Assembly: GCF_025965215.1 (NCBI RefSeq)
Contig: NZ_JAOPXI010000161.1
Location: 1 to 34,072, forward strand
DNA from: Marmoricola sp.
GTDB taxonomy: Bacteria > Actinomycetota > Actinomycetes > Propionibacteriales > Nocardioidaceae
Direction: 5' to 3'
Length of the DNA: 34,072 bases
This document shows, in pieces, positions 1 to 7,326 of this stretch. The stretch's first letter is position 1. The number at the start of each line of letters is the position of its first letter. The translations under genes and the position numbers were made by a program. A model generated the notes under the pieces. That model was not told where the DNA came from and ran no database searches. It saw nothing but the letters and a program-made list of their open reading frames with translations.

Positions 1-116
1 CGTCGTCGTTCCCGTTGCTCGAGGGCCGCGGACTCGTCGACGGCTCTGCGGCGGCGTACGTGTTCCGGGCGTTGGTGTGCGAGCGCCCGGTCACCGACAC
101 GGATCTGTTCCTCTAA
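1..116 (+). CDS. C-terminal end of a DUF255 / YyaL-type thioredoxin-domain protein (partial)
   Basis: An open frame enters from the left edge (frame starts at base 3) and ends at TAA 114-116. The last residues read ...AAAYVFRALVCERPVTDTDLFL. From memory, this resembles the C-terminal end of large DUF255 (spermatogenesis-associated-protein-20/YyaL-like) proteins, where an AYVC..F.C..PVTD pattern is typical. The position next to a hemolysin III gene fits Rv1084-Rv1085c in Mycobacterium. Only about 37 residues are visible, so the catalytic thioredoxin-like part cannot be checked. The TAA overlaps, on the other strand, the stop of a truncated copy of the trhA 3' end (cta at 113-115), as if two convergent genes once met here. 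A degenerate copy of this gene's 3' end recurs in the array that follows. The call rests on a short tail and on context. Confidence 0.55.
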   Translation, partial: SSFPLLEGRGLVDGSAAAYVFRALVCERPVTDTDLFL

Positions 117-801
117 CGCAGCTGGTACGTCGCGATCGATACGTCGGCGTACGTGTGTCGGGCGATGGTGTGCGAACGACCGGTGACGGACCCCGGGGGA
201 GCTCACCACATCGCGGCAAGCTCGATGACCGGTGAACGCGGCTGGTACGTCGCGATCGATATGGCGGCGATGGTGTGCGAACGACCGGTGACGGACCCAG
301 GGGAGCTCACCACATCTCGGCAAGCTCGATGACCGGTGAACGTAGCTGGTACGTCGCGATCGACACGGCGGCGATGGTGTGCGAACGACCGGTGACGGAC
401 CCAGGGGAGCTCATCACATCTCGGCAAGCTCGATGACCGGTTGACGCGGCTGGTACGTCGGGATCGACACGGCGATGGTGTGCGAACGACCGGTGATGGA
501 CCCGGGGGAGCTCACCACATCTCGGCGAGCTCGATGACCGGTTGACGCGGCTGGTGCGTCGCGATCGACACGGCGATGGTGTGCGAACGACCGGTGACGG
601 ACCCAGGGGAGCTCACCACATCTCGGCAAGCTCGATGACCGGTTAACGCGGCTGGTACGTCGCGATCGACACGGCGGCGATGTTGCTCACCGCATCTCGG
701 CAAGCTCGATGACCGGCTAGCGCAACTGGTACGTCGCGATCGACACGGCGGCGATGGTGCTCACCACGTCTCGGCAAGCTCGATGACCGGTTAACGCAGC
801 T
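117..801. repeat. Tandem array of seven degenerate 74-120 bp units made of flanking gene ends
   Basis: The word GGTACGTCGCGATCGA, or a near copy, starts at 124, 244, 348, 452, 553, 654, 728 and 802, giving units of 120, 104, 104, 101, 101, 74 and 74 bp. The eighth copy is the real 3' end of trhA. Each full unit has three modules. A is the trhA tail read on the minus strand (VSIATYQ-P/L-R, often followed by a stop). B reads VCERPVTDP on the plus strand, like the tail of the gene ending at 116. C is ctcaccacatctcgg followed by caagctcgatgaccgg, half of the inverted repeat found whole at 4034-4089. The last two units lack B. Short open frames in the array merely follow the repeat period and are not taken as genes. 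Nothing else is seen in this 670-bp stretch. Confidence 0.9.
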
Positions 802-1507
802 GGTACGTCGCGATCGACACGGCGACGTAGTGGCACACGAACGCCGCGATCGTGAGCACGTGGAAGATCTCGTGGAAGCCGAACCAGCTCGGGAACGGGT
901 CGGGTTTCTTCAGGCCGTAGACCAGGCCGCCGAGGGTGTAGAGCCCGCCACCGACTGCGATCAGGGTGATCACCGCGGTGCCACCGTTGGCGGCGAAGTC
1001 GTGGGCGTAGAAGATCGCCGTCCAGCCGAGCAGCACGTACAGCGGCGTGTAGAGCCAGCGCGGCGCATCGGTCCACAGGAGTCGGAAGCCGACGCCGAGG
1101 ATCGCCCCGGTCCAGACCGTCGTGAGCATGCCGACCCGCGCGCTCCCGTGCAGCAGCAGCAGCACGAAAGGCGTGTAGGAACCGGCGATCAGCAGGAAGA
1201 TGTTGGCGTGGTCGAAGCGCCGCAGGATCGCCCACCACTTCGGCGACCAGGTACCGCGGTGATAGATCCCGCTGACCGTGAAGAGGAGGATCGCGGTCCC
1301 GGCGAACAGGGAGGATCCGACCTTGGTGGCCACGGTGGGCGAGAGGCAGATCAGCACGATGCCAGCAGCCACCGCGAGCGGCGAGACGGTCGCGTGCAGC
1401 CAGCCGCGCAGCTTCGGCTTGGCGGCATTCATCTTGTTGTGCAGGGTGAGCGCTGCCTCGTGGGAGAGCTCGGCGGCCTTCTCGGCAACCGGGAGGTGAG
1501 CGTTCAT
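791..1507 (-). CDS. trhA: Hemolysin III / TrhA family (PAQR-like) membrane protein
   Basis: 238 residues, usual for the family. After a polar N-terminus of about 35 residues there are about seven hydrophobic segments. Family marks are visible: KLRGWLHA before the first helix, the SGIYHRG segment, RRFDHANIFLLIAGSYTPF, and near the end FHEIFHVLTIAAFVCHYVAV. The His and Asp residues in these motifs match the presumed metal site of PAQR-type proteins. Members sit in the cytoplasmic membrane; some bacterial ones affect membrane energetics, and a haemolytic role is historical and not implied here. The ATG lies 7 nt after TAGCCT (1515-1520 on the minus strand), suggesting a leaderless transcript. 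The gene is transcribed away from uppS. Its last codons ...SIATYQLR recur seven times downstream in the array, so its 3' boundary seems to have been duplicated repeatedly. Confidence 0.9.
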   Translation of the reverse strand: MNAHLPVAEKAAELSHEAALTLHNKMNAAKPKLRGWLHATVSPLAVAAGIVLICLSPTVATKVGSSLFAGTAILLFTVSGIYHRGTWSPKWWAILRRFDHANIFLLIAGSYTPFVLLLLHGSARVGMLTTVWTGAILGVGFRLLWTDAPRWLYTPLYVLLGWTAIFYAHDFAANGGTAVITLIAVGGGLYTLGGLVYGLKKPDPFPSWFGFHEIFHVLTIAAFVCHYVAVSIATYQLR

Positions 1508-1514
1508 GCTCCCA

Positions 1515-1520
1515 AGGCTA
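1515..1520 (-). promoter_or_regulatory. -10 box of trhA, leaderless type
   Basis: TAGCCT on the minus strand, then 7 nt, then the trhA ATG. The spacing puts the expected transcription start on or next to the start codon. No clear -35 hexamer was found. Confidence 0.5.
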
Positions 1521-1610
1521 CGCGAGCGTAGGTTGACTCCAGCCTGAACGAGTCGGGCATCACGGCACGCGCAAGCTCGACGGCGTACCGGACGTCGCCG
1601 GATCCGGCGG

Positions 1611-1616
1611 TAACCT
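1611..1616 (+). promoter_or_regulatory. -10 box of uppS, leaderless type
   Basis: TAACCT, then 6 nt, then the second of two adjacent GTG codons (1623). No Shine-Dalgarno sequence precedes it. The spacing supports a leaderless start and is the reason GTG 1623 is preferred to GTG 1620. Confidence 0.45.
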
Positions 1617-1622
1617 GACGTG

Positions 1623-2399
1623 GTGGCCGACTGGAAGCGTGGACTCCGCAGGGTGCTCTACCCGGCGTACGAGGCACGCATGGTGCGGCGGATGCCGACC
1701 GACCGGCTGCCCAGGCACATCGGCGTCATGCTCGACGGCAACCGCCGCTGGGCGAAGGCAGTGGGCGCGGACACCGCTCACGGGCACCGGGCCGGCGCCG
1801 CGAACATCGAGCCCATGCTCGGCTGGTGCGAGGAGGTCGGGGTCCAGGTCGTCACGCTGTGGCTGCTCTCGACCGACAACCTGAACCGGCCCGCCGAGGA
1901 GCTCGAACCGCTGCTGGGGATCATCGGCGACGCCGTGGACAGCCTGGCCGCCGAAAGGCGCTGGCGACTGCACCCGGTGGGTGCGCTGGACCTCCTGCCG
2001 GCCCTCACCGCGGCCCGCCTCAAGGCAGCCGAGGAGGCGACCCGGGATGTCGACGGCATGCTGGTCAACATCGCCGTCGGGTACGGCGGTCGTCGTGAGA
2101 TCGCCGACGCCGTGCGCTCGCTGCTCCTCGAGCAGGCCGCCCAGGGCAAGACCCTGGAGGAGCTCGCCGAGACCGTCGACGTCGAGCACATCGCCGAGCA
2201 CCTCTACACCAAGGGACAGCCGGATCCCGACCTGGTGATCCGGACCTCCGGTGAGCAGCGACTCGGCGGTTTCCTGCTCTGGCAGAGCGCGCAGAGCGAG
2301 TTCTACTTCTGCGAGGCCTACTGGCCGGACTTCCGCCGGGTCGACTTCCTGCGAGCCGTGCGTGCCTATGCGTACCGCGATCGTCGGTACGGGGCCTGA
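1623..2399 (+). CDS. uppS: Isoprenyl (Z-prenyl) diphosphate synthase, short-chain Rv1086-like type
   Basis: 258 residues. It condenses isopentenyl diphosphate in cis onto an allylic primer, feeding polyprenyl-phosphate carriers for cell-wall assembly. The UPP-synthase signature is present: RHIGVMLDGNRRWAK with the catalytic Asp at about residue 38, HRAGA, the WLLSTDNLNR segment, and near the end DLVIRTSGEQRLGGFLLWQSAQSEFYF followed by YWPDFRRVDFLRAVRAY. From memory, the C-terminal part is closer to mycobacterial Rv1086 (Z,E-farnesyl diphosphate synthase) than to the long-chain Rv2361c, and the position after a hemolysin III gene matches Rv1085c-Rv1086. Product chain length cannot be read from sequence. 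GTG 1623 follows TAACCT by 6 nt; GTG 1620 would add one residue. Confidence 0.92.
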   Translation: MADWKRGLRRVLYPAYEARMVRRMPTDRLPRHIGVMLDGNRRWAKAVGADTAHGHRAGAANIEPMLGWCEEVGVQVVTLWLLSTDNLNRPAEELEPLLGIIGDAVDSLAAERRWRLHPVGALDLLPALTAARLKAAEEATRDVDGMLVNIAVGYGGRREIADAVRSLLLEQAAQGKTLEELAETVDVEHIAEHLYTKGQPDPDLVIRTSGEQRLGGFLLWQSAQSEFYFCEAYWPDFRRVDFLRAVRAYAYRDRRYGA

Positions 2400-2484
2400 G
2401 CGTCGTACCGCGCATCCCGCGAGCGTTCATGCGCCCGTAACCCGCTACCGGGCGTGTCTTCGCGAATATGGAAGCCGCAAGTCG

Positions 2485-2521
2485 TACTTTTTTCGCATCG
2501 GCCTGCAACGGTTGCAGGTCG
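2485..2521 (+). promoter_or_regulatory. Candidate phoH promoter with a palindromic operator
   Basis: TACTTT at 2485-2490 fits a -10 box and lies in a rare T-run. Next comes a near-perfect palindrome at 2499-2521, with core CCTGCAAC (2502-2509), a central G, and GTTGCAGG (2511-2518). The arms extend by two further Watson-Crick pairs beyond one G.T. A one-base centre suits a protein-bound operator better than an RNA hairpin. The core TGCAACGGTTGCA looks LacI-like, but no regulator can be named. No convincing -35 element was found. Confidence 0.4.
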
Positions 2522-2529
2522 CGCCGAAA

Positions 2530-2656
2530 GGCAGGTTCGTGAGAGATCACGGCTCAAGGGGTTCGCACTCAGTCCCCTGCCTGTCCCGGTCCGAGCACAA
2601 CTGCTAGGACCAGGGGCGCTGAGTGCGCGTGCCTGGTCCGTGAGGGGAAACATCTC
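2530..2656 (+). promoter_or_regulatory. Structured 5' leader of phoH with competing stems
   Basis: Perfect complementary pairs found by eye: 2538-2542 with 2547-2551, a 5-bp stem capped by GAGA; GGCAGG 2530-2535 with CCTGCC 2576-2581; 2564-2572 with 2619-2627, 9 bp, continued by 2574-2579 with 2611-2616, 6 bp; 2589-2592 with 2607-2610; 2594-2597 with 2602-2605; and GGACCAGG 2607-2614 with CCTGGTCC 2632-2639. The last excludes the 2611-2616 pairing. CCCCT (2574-2578) can pair either with AGGGG 2612-2616 or with the ribosome binding site AGGGG 2643-2647. This is the layout expected of a cis-regulatory switch. It matches no riboswitch class known to me. Confidence 0.45.
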
Positions 2657-4027
2657 GTGGCCACTGCGAAGAGCGCGTCCAGCAAGACCCCCGGCACCGC
2701 CCCCGCGGAAGCATCCGGAAACGGGACACCCCAGCGACGTACCTACGTCCTCGACACATCGGTCCTGCTGGCCGACCCCGGGGCGCTCAAGCGCTTCGAC
2801 GAGCACGAGGTCGTCCTGCCGGTCGTGGTGATTACCGAGCTCGAGGGCAAGCGGCACCACCCGGAGCTGGGCTACTTCGCCAGGTCCGCGCTGCGGATGC
2901 TCGACGAGCTGCGGATCCAGGCCGGCCGCCTCGACCAGCCGGTTCCGATCGGCGAGCACGGTGGCACCGTCCGGGTGGAGCTCAACCACACCGACGCCGA
3001 ATCGCTCCCCTCCGGCTTCCGCCTCGGTGACAACGACACCCGCATCCTCGCCGTCGCCAACAACCTGCACCACGAGGGCTTCAAGGTGACCCTGGTCTCC
3101 AAGGACCTGCCGCTGCGGATCAAGGCTTCGGCCGTCGGTCTCGACGCCGAGGAGTACCTGGGCGAGCAGATCCACGAGTCGGACGCCGGCTGGACGGGGA
3201 TGGCCGAGGTGGACGTGACTGCGGCCGACCTCGACGAGCTGTACGACGACACCGTGATCGACCTCGACGACGCGCGTGAGATGCCGTGCCACACCGGCCT
3301 GGTGCTGATCTCCGACCGGGGCAGCGCGTTGGGTCGCGTCGGTGCCGACAAGCGGGTGCACCTGGTCCGCGGTGACCGTGAGGCGTTCGGCATCCACGGG
3401 CGCTCCGCCGAACAGCGCGTCGCGCTCGACCTCCTGCTCGACCCCGAGGTCGGCATCGTGTCGCTGGGAGGGCGCGCGGGGACGGGGAAGTCGGCGCTCG
3501 CCCTCTGCGCCGGCCTGGAGACGGTGATGGAACGCCGCCAGCACAAGAAGGTCATCGTGTTCCGCCCGCTGTTCGCTGTCGGTGGCCAGGAGCTCGGCTA
3601 CCTGCCCGGCAGCGAGTCGGAGAAGATGTCGCCGTGGGGGCAGGCCGTCTTCGACACGCTGGGGGCAGTGGCCAGCGCCGAGGTCGTCGAGGAGATCCTC
3701 GATCGCGGGATGCTCGAGGTGATGCCGCTGACCCACATCCGCGGCCGTTCGCTGCACGACGCGTTCGTGATCGTGGACGAGGCGCAGTCGCTGGAGCGCA
3801 ACGTGCTGCTCACCGTGCTCTCGCGGATGGGCGCCAACTCCAAGGTCGTGCTGACCCACGATGTCGCACAGCGCGACAACCTGCGCGTCGGGCGTCACGA
3901 CGGTGTCGTCGCCGTGGTCGACCGGCTCAAGGGCCACCCGCTCTTCGCCCACGTCACCCTGACCCGCTCCGAGCGCTCGCCGATCGCGGCGCTGGTGACC
4001 GAGATGCTGGAGCACGTCTCGATGTAG
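2657..4027 (+). CDS. phoH: PIN domain-PhoH ATPase (PhoH2-type RNA helicase/ribonuclease)
   Basis: 456 residues in two parts. The first is a PIN nuclease domain (about residues 28-165) beginning [13 protein letters not shown], with acidic residues at D33, in ELEGK and in LGDNDTRIL. The second is a PhoH-like ATPase (about 245-456) with Walker [10 protein letters not shown] at 271-279, Walker B FVIVDEAQ with D374/E375, and the sensor-like [14 protein letters not shown]. Mycobacterial PhoH2 proteins with this layout unwind and cut RNA in an ATP-dependent way; that activity is inferred here by family. GTG 2657 is well supported by AGGGG at 2643-2647. No separate antitoxin-like gene is evident upstream. 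The long leader suggests post-transcriptional control. A large hairpin follows the stop by a few bases. The position between uppS and fumC recalls Rv1086-Rv1095-Rv1098c. Confidence 0.93.
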   Translation: MATAKSASSKTPGTAPAEASGNGTPQRRTYVLDTSVLLADPGALKRFDEHEVVLPVVVITELEGKRHHPELGYFARSALRMLDELRIQAGRLDQPVPIGEHGGTVRVELNHTDAESLPSGFRLGDNDTRILAVANNLHHEGFKVTLVSKDLPLRIKASAVGLDAEEYLGEQIHESDAGWTGMAEVDVTAADLDELYDDTVIDLDDAREMPCHTGLVLISDRGSALGRVGADKRVHLVRGDREAFGIHGRSAEQRVALDLLLDPEVGIVSLGGRAGTGKSALALCAGLETVMERRQHKKVIVFRPLFAVGGQELGYLPGSESEKMSPWGQAVFDTLGAVASAEVVEEILDRGMLEVMPLTHIRGRSLHDAFVIVDEAQSLERNVLLTVLSRMGANSKVVLTHDVAQRDNLRVGRHDGVVAVVDRLKGHPLFAHVTLTRSERSPIAALVTEMLEHVSM

Positions 4028-4033
4028 CGACCT

Positions 4034-4089
4034 TCGGTCATTGAGCTTGCCGAGCTGCCTCACCACGTCTCGGCGAGCTCGATGACTGG
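4034..4089. repeat. Interspersed inverted repeat (REP-like hairpin) after phoH
   Basis: The left arm 4034-4054 (ggtcattgagcttgccgag plus two bases) pairs with 4069-4089 over about 21 bp, using G.T wobbles at the few non-complementary positions. The loop is 14 nt (4055-4068). It starts about 7 nt after the phoH stop and may protect or end the transcript, although no U-tract follows. The loop and right arm (about 4058-4090) match module C of the 117-801 array with roughly three differences, so this is a dispersed family element with at least one intact and seven half copies in the window. Confidence 0.75.
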
Positions 4090-4178
4090 TCCGGTGGTCC
4101 ACCCCAGCAGCCACACCAGTCACAACACGCCGAACGGTCTCACAACTCGGCGAGCCGAACTTGATTCTCCGGCTCGTT

Positions 4179-4220
4179 TCGGGTTTAGGTGGTCCCTCGT
4201 TCCCGGCGTCAACCCGAGAG
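4179..4220 (+). promoter_or_regulatory. Possible hairpin and weak ribosome binding site of the transglycosylase-like gene
   Basis: TCGGGTT (4179-4185) is complementary to AACCCGA (4211-4217). The second arm runs into GAGAG (4216-4220), the only purine-rich block in front of TTG 4230, so the fold could cover part of the ribosome binding site. TTGATT at 4161 and TTTAGG at 4184 are a loose match to a -35/-10 pair. The stem is short and the proposal tentative. Confidence 0.25.
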
Positions 4221-4229
4221 TCCTTTCCC

Positions 4230-4862
4230 TTGTCTGACAAGTACGTTCCCAAACATCGGAACGCACCACCCAGGCGCGCCCGCGCCAAGGCGAAGAACGC
4301 CGTGTACTACTCGGGCATCGCTGCCATTGCGACCGGACTGACCGTCTCCGGCGGCATCGCGGCCCACGGCGCGACGCCGAACGGCACCCTGGTGAACCTC
4401 GCCGCCGGGAAGTCGCCGTTGACCGCAGCCGACCTGGCGCGTCGGGAGGCGTCCGTCTCGCGCTCGAGCGTGGACCGCCGTACGCAGGTCGACGCGCTCA
4501 AGGCCGCCGAGCTCGCGACGACCACGGGTGCTGTCGTGGCCCGTTCGGTCGACATCTCGCGGACCGACCCCAAGACCCTGACCCGCGCCCTGATGTCGCA
4601 GTACGGCCTGAACCCGGCCGACTTCAACTGCGTCGATGAGATCTGGACCCAGGAATCGAACTGGAACGTGCACGCCGCGAACCCGTCCTCCTCGGCGTAC
4701 GGGATCCCGCAGGCGCTGCCGGGCAGCAAGATGGCCTCAGCCGGCGCCGACTGGCAGAACAGTGCCGAGACCCAGATCCGCTGGGGCCTGTCCTACATCG
4801 CCAACCGCTACGGCAGTGCGTGTGCCGCGTGGTCGTTCAAGCAGGGCCACGGCTACTACTGA
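4230..4862 (+). CDS. Secreted transglycosylase-SLT-like protein
   Basis: About 210 residues from TTG 4230. A basic N-terminus (KHRNAPPRRARAKAK) is followed by a hydrophobic stretch YYSGIAAIATGLTVSGGIAAHGA that looks like an uncleaved or Sec-cleaved export signal. A low-complexity linker leads to the C-terminal domain (about residues 120-210), which reads FNCVDEIWTQESNWNVHAANPSSSAYGIPQA...ETQIRWGLSYIANRYGSACAAW and ends KQGHGYY. This is the short actinobacterial lysozyme-like/SLT fold with Glu142 (QESNW) as likely catalytic acid. It probably trims peptidoglycan glycan strands outside the membrane. TTG 4230 is chosen because it gives a basic N-region and follows GAGAG; TTG 4161 is possible but gives an atypical start. 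The 3' end overlaps the convergent SDR gene by 26 bp. Confidence 0.8.
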   Translation: MSDKYVPKHRNAPPRRARAKAKNAVYYSGIAAIATGLTVSGGIAAHGATPNGTLVNLAAGKSPLTAADLARREASVSRSSVDRRTQVDALKAAELATTTGAVVARSVDISRTDPKTLTRALMSQYGLNPADFNCVDEIWTQESNWNVHAANPSSSAYGIPQALPGSKMASAGADWQNSAETQIRWGLSYIANRYGSACAAWSFKQGHGYY

Positions 4863-5694
4863 GCCCGACCAGCTCACGGCTCGTCTCGACCAGGCGTCGC
4901 GCAGCGGCATCGTCCTGCGCGAGCTCGGAGGGCTCCTTGATCCGGTTCTTCTCGTAGTAGCCGCCACTGAGTCCCTCGACGTCAGGGCTGGTGGCCAGGT
5001 ACGTCAGCGTCGCCCCTCCCTCAGCAGGGCTGATCATGAAGAACCTCTTGACGACCGCGAGGATCGGCTTGGCCACCGCTGGCGCGCCGGCCCAGATGCC
5101 GGTGGCGACCGCTCCGGGGTGCAGGCAGTTCGCGGTGGCGGCGGTGCCCGCCAGCCGCACCGCCAGCGACCGGGTGTACATCACGTTGGCCAGCTTCGAC
5201 CGGCTGTAGGCACGCATGATCTGGTAACCGCGCTCGTAGCCGAGGTCGTCGAAGTCCATCGTGCCGCGGTAGTGGCCGACCGACGCGGTGGTCACGATCC
5301 GTGCCGGGCCACTGGCAACCAGGCGGTCGAAGAGCAGCTCGGTGAGCAGGAAGCAGGCCAGGTGGTTGACCGCGAACGTGGACTCGTAGCCGTCGACGGT
5401 CAGGTGCCGCTTGTCGTAGACCGTGCCCGCATTGTTGACCAGGACGTCGATCCGCGGGTACGCCGCCAGCAGCTCGCCGGCCAGTCGGCGTACGTCGTCG
5501 AGGACGGCGAAGTCGGCCACGAACGACTCGACCTCGACGTCGGGTGACTCGGTCCTCACCCGCGCGGCGGCAGCGGCGAGCTTGGTCGGGTTGCGGCCGA
5601 CGAGCACGACGTGATGACCCTGGGCGGCGAGCTGGCTCGCAGCCTCCAGGCCGATGCCGTCGCTGGCCCCGGTGATGATGATGGTCTTGCTCAT
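4837..5694 (-). CDS. Short-chain dehydrogenase/reductase (retinol-dehydrogenase-like)
   Basis: 285 residues with a complete classical SDR core: TGASDGIG at 8-15 for the cofactor, DF at 61-62, NNAG at 87-90, Asn110, Ser138, and the YSRSK active site with Tyr163 and Lys167. GRNPTKL after beta-strand 2 suggests NADP(H) preference. The shape ([20 protein letters not shown]) is that of the RDH/WWOX-like group often annotated as an oxidoreductase of unknown substrate. Its ATG overlaps the fumC stop in ATGA (5691-5694), so it is the second gene of a fumC operon and probably translationally coupled. No link to fumarate chemistry is evident. Its last 26 bp overlap the convergent transglycosylase-like gene. 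Confidence 0.88.
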   Translation of the reverse strand: MSKTIIITGASDGIGLEAASQLAAQGHHVVLVGRNPTKLAAAAARVRTESPDVEVESFVADFAVLDDVRRLAGELLAAYPRIDVLVNNAGTVYDKRHLTVDGYESTFAVNHLACFLLTELLFDRLVASGPARIVTTASVGHYRGTMDFDDLGYERGYQIMRAYSRSKLANVMYTRSLAVRLAGTAATANCLHPGAVATGIWAGAPAVAKPILAVVKRFFMISPAEGGATLTYLATSPDVEGLSGGYYEKNRIKEPSELAQDDAAARRLVETSRELVGLSSSRGPA

Positions 5695-7082
5695 GGGTGC
5701 GTCATTCCTTCGGTGTCGAGCGCTGCGTCGAGTTCTTCGAGGGTGACGACCCCGCGATCGACGTACCCCATCTCCAGGACCTGTTCTCGGATGGTGCGGC
5801 CGTGCTTGAGGGACTCCTTGGCCACCTTGGCCGCCTCCTCGTAGCCGAGGTACTTGTTGAGCGGGGTGACCACCGACGGCGAGGACGCGGCATAGCGCCG
5901 CATCCGATCGGCATCAGCGCTGATGCCCTCGACGCACCGGGTGGCGAGCAGTCGCGTCGAGGTCGAGAGGATCCGGATCGACTCCAGCAGGTTGCGCGCC
6001 ATCACCGGCATCATCACGTTGAGCTCGAAGTTGCCGGCCGCCCCGGCGGTGGTGATGGCGGAGTCGTTGCCGATGACCTGGGCGCACACCATCAGGGTCG
6101 CCTCGGGCAGGACCGGGTTCACCTTGCCGGGCATGATGCTCGAGCCCGGTTGCAGGTCGGGCAGGTGGATCTCGGCCAGCCCGGTGGTGGGGCCCGAGGA
6201 CATCCAGCGCAGGTCGTTGCAGATCTTGGTCAGGCCGACCGCGATCGTCTTGAGGACGCCGCTGAGCTCGACCAGGGAGTCCCGGGTGCCCTGGGCCTCG
6301 AAGTGGTTGCGCGTCTCGGTGAAGCCCTGCCCGGTGCGCCGGGCGAGCTCGTCGATGACTGCTGCCGCGAATCCCGGGGGCGTGTTGATGCCGGTACCGA
6401 CCGCGGTGCCGCCCAGCGGGAGCTCGCGGACCCGGGGGAGCACCGACTCCAGACGTTCGATCGCCAGTCTGATCGTGGCGGCGTAGCCACCGAACTCCTG
6501 GCCGAGCATCACTGGGGTCGCATCCATCAGGTGGGTGCGACCGGACTTCACCAGGCCGGCGAACTCGACCGCTTTGGTCTCCAGCGCGGTGGCCAGTACG
6601 TCGAGCGCGGGTTCGAGGTCCTCGACGACCCCGAGGGCCGCGGCGACGTGGATCGAGGTGGGGAACGTGTCGTTGCTGGACTGGCTGGCGTTGACGTCGT
6701 CGTTGGGATGCAGGTCGGTCCCGGCCCGCGCCGCGAGCGAGGCGATCACCTCGTTGGCGTTCATGTTCGAGCTCGTCCCGGACCCGGTCTGGAAGACGTC
6801 GAGCGGGAAGTGGGCGTCGTAGGTGCCGGTCATCACCTGCTCGGCCGCAGCGGCGATCGCGGACGCCTTCTCCGGCAAGATCACCCCGAGGTCTGCGTTG
6901 ACGGTCGCGGCGCTGGCCTTGATCGTGGCGAGGGCCTCGATGTGCCGTCGCTCCAGGGTCGTGCCGGAGATCGGGAAATTCTCGACGGCGCGCTGGGTCT
7001 GTGCCCGCCACAGCGCGTCGGCCGGTACGGCGACCTCTCCCATGGAGTCGTGCTCGATCCGCGTGCCCTGTTCGGGGTCCAT
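5691..7082 (-). CDS. fumC: Class II fumarate hydratase
   Basis: 463 residues, the full length of an iron-independent class II fumarase, interconverting fumarate and L-malate in the TCA cycle. Visible marks are [14 protein letters not shown] (about residues 98-111), [37 protein letters not shown], and the superfamily signature [11 protein letters not shown] with the mobile-loop serine. The final domain [28 protein letters not shown] is typical. The ATG is 6 nt after TAGCCT (7089-7094), so the transcript is probably leaderless. It is followed by the SDR gene with a 4-bp overlap. A second fumarase of the unrelated Fe-S class lies at 11347-13053, beyond the subtilase. Confidence 0.97.
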   Translation of the reverse strand: MDPEQGTRIEHDSMGEVAVPADALWRAQTQRAVENFPISGTTLERRHIEALATIKASAATVNADLGVILPEKASAIAAAAEQVMTGTYDAHFPLDVFQTGSGTSSNMNANEVIASLAARAGTDLHPNDDVNASQSSNDTFPTSIHVAAALGVVEDLEPALDVLATALETKAVEFAGLVKSGRTHLMDATPVMLGQEFGGYAATIRLAIERLESVLPRVRELPLGGTAVGTGINTPPGFAAAVIDELARRTGQGFTETRNHFEAQGTRDSLVELSGVLKTIAVGLTKICNDLRWMSSGPTTGLAEIHLPDLQPGSSIMPGKVNPVLPEATLMVCAQVIGNDSAITTAGAAGNFELNVMMPVMARNLLESIRILSTSTRLLATRCVEGISADADRMRRYAASSPSVVTPLNKYLGYEEAAKVAKESLKHGRTIREQVLEMGYVDRGVVTLEELDAALDTEGMTHP

Positions 7083-7088
7083 GATCGA

Positions 7089-7094
7089 AGGCTA
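7089..7094 (-). promoter_or_regulatory. -10 box of fumC, leaderless type
   Basis: TAGCCT on the minus strand, 6 nt before the ATG at 7082. No Shine-Dalgarno sequence lies between. Confidence 0.5.
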
Positions 7095-7174
7095 CTTCCG
7101 CGGTGGATGCGGAGCGCCGGGTGTCGGGTGCCGACCGGCGGACACGACGTAATCCACTCCGTCTTTATTACGCG

Positions 7175-7319
7175 ACACCGCAAATTGTCCTGCATTTGTG
7201 ACTAGCGGCCGCGGTGTTGATGTGGTTATCTGCCGAGGACGAGGTTGAGTGTGAGGTGCGAGCGCATCTCGCAAACAAGGTCGATCTGGCCTTGGTGCTC
7301 GGGCACCCTCGGGTTGAGG
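7175..7319 (+). promoter_or_regulatory. Regulatory leader of the subtilase gene: paired arms, three hairpins, SD
   Basis: The region is AT-richer than its surroundings at 7160-7200. ACACCGC (7175-7181) and GCGGTGT (7211-7217) form 7-bp arms. Three short perfect hairpins follow: 7257-7262 with 7268-7273, 7276-7280 with 7290-7294, and 7294-7298 with 7303-7307. The last two share base 7294, so they cannot both form fully. TTGAGGA at 7314-7320 supplies the ribosome binding site for ATG 7327. The function is unknown. Confidence 0.3.
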
Positions 7320-7326
7320 AATTCGC

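Noticed and set aside
203-703. Small proteins coded in the array (several frames of 60-75 codons)
   Set aside because: The frames follow the repeat period and are out of phase with one another. They have no ribosome binding site or -10 box, and their content is rearranged trhA tail.
117-801. CRISPR-like array
   Set aside because: Unit lengths vary from 74 to 120 bp, there are no unique spacers between identical repeats, and the units are gene-tail fragments. No cas genes are present.
2454-2831. A PhoAT-like antitoxin frame upstream of and overlapping phoH
   Set aside because: The 125-codon frame runs through the structured leader and into phoH with an Arg/Pro/Ser-rich composition typical of a wrong frame in high-GC DNA. 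No ribosome binding site or family resemblance was seen.
4179-4217. c-di-AMP (ydaO) riboswitch in front of the transglycosylase-like gene
   Set aside because: Such genes often carry one in actinobacteria, but only about 140 nt of leader are available and the conserved ydaO sequence blocks are absent.
4161-4229. N-terminal extension of the transglycosylase-like protein from TTG 4161
   Set aside because: The extra residues resemble no signal peptide, no ribosome binding site precedes the codon, and TTG 4230 gives a basic N-region followed by a hydrophobic core.
2366-4288. 640-codon minus-strand frame opposite phoH
   Set aside because: It is antisense to a well-defined PIN-PhoH gene, and its Arg/Val/Gly/His-rich composition is that of a shadow frame.
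5697-7205. 502-codon plus-strand frame opposite fumC
   Set aside because: Shadow of a highly conserved enzyme; low-complexity Gly/Arg/Asp/His content.
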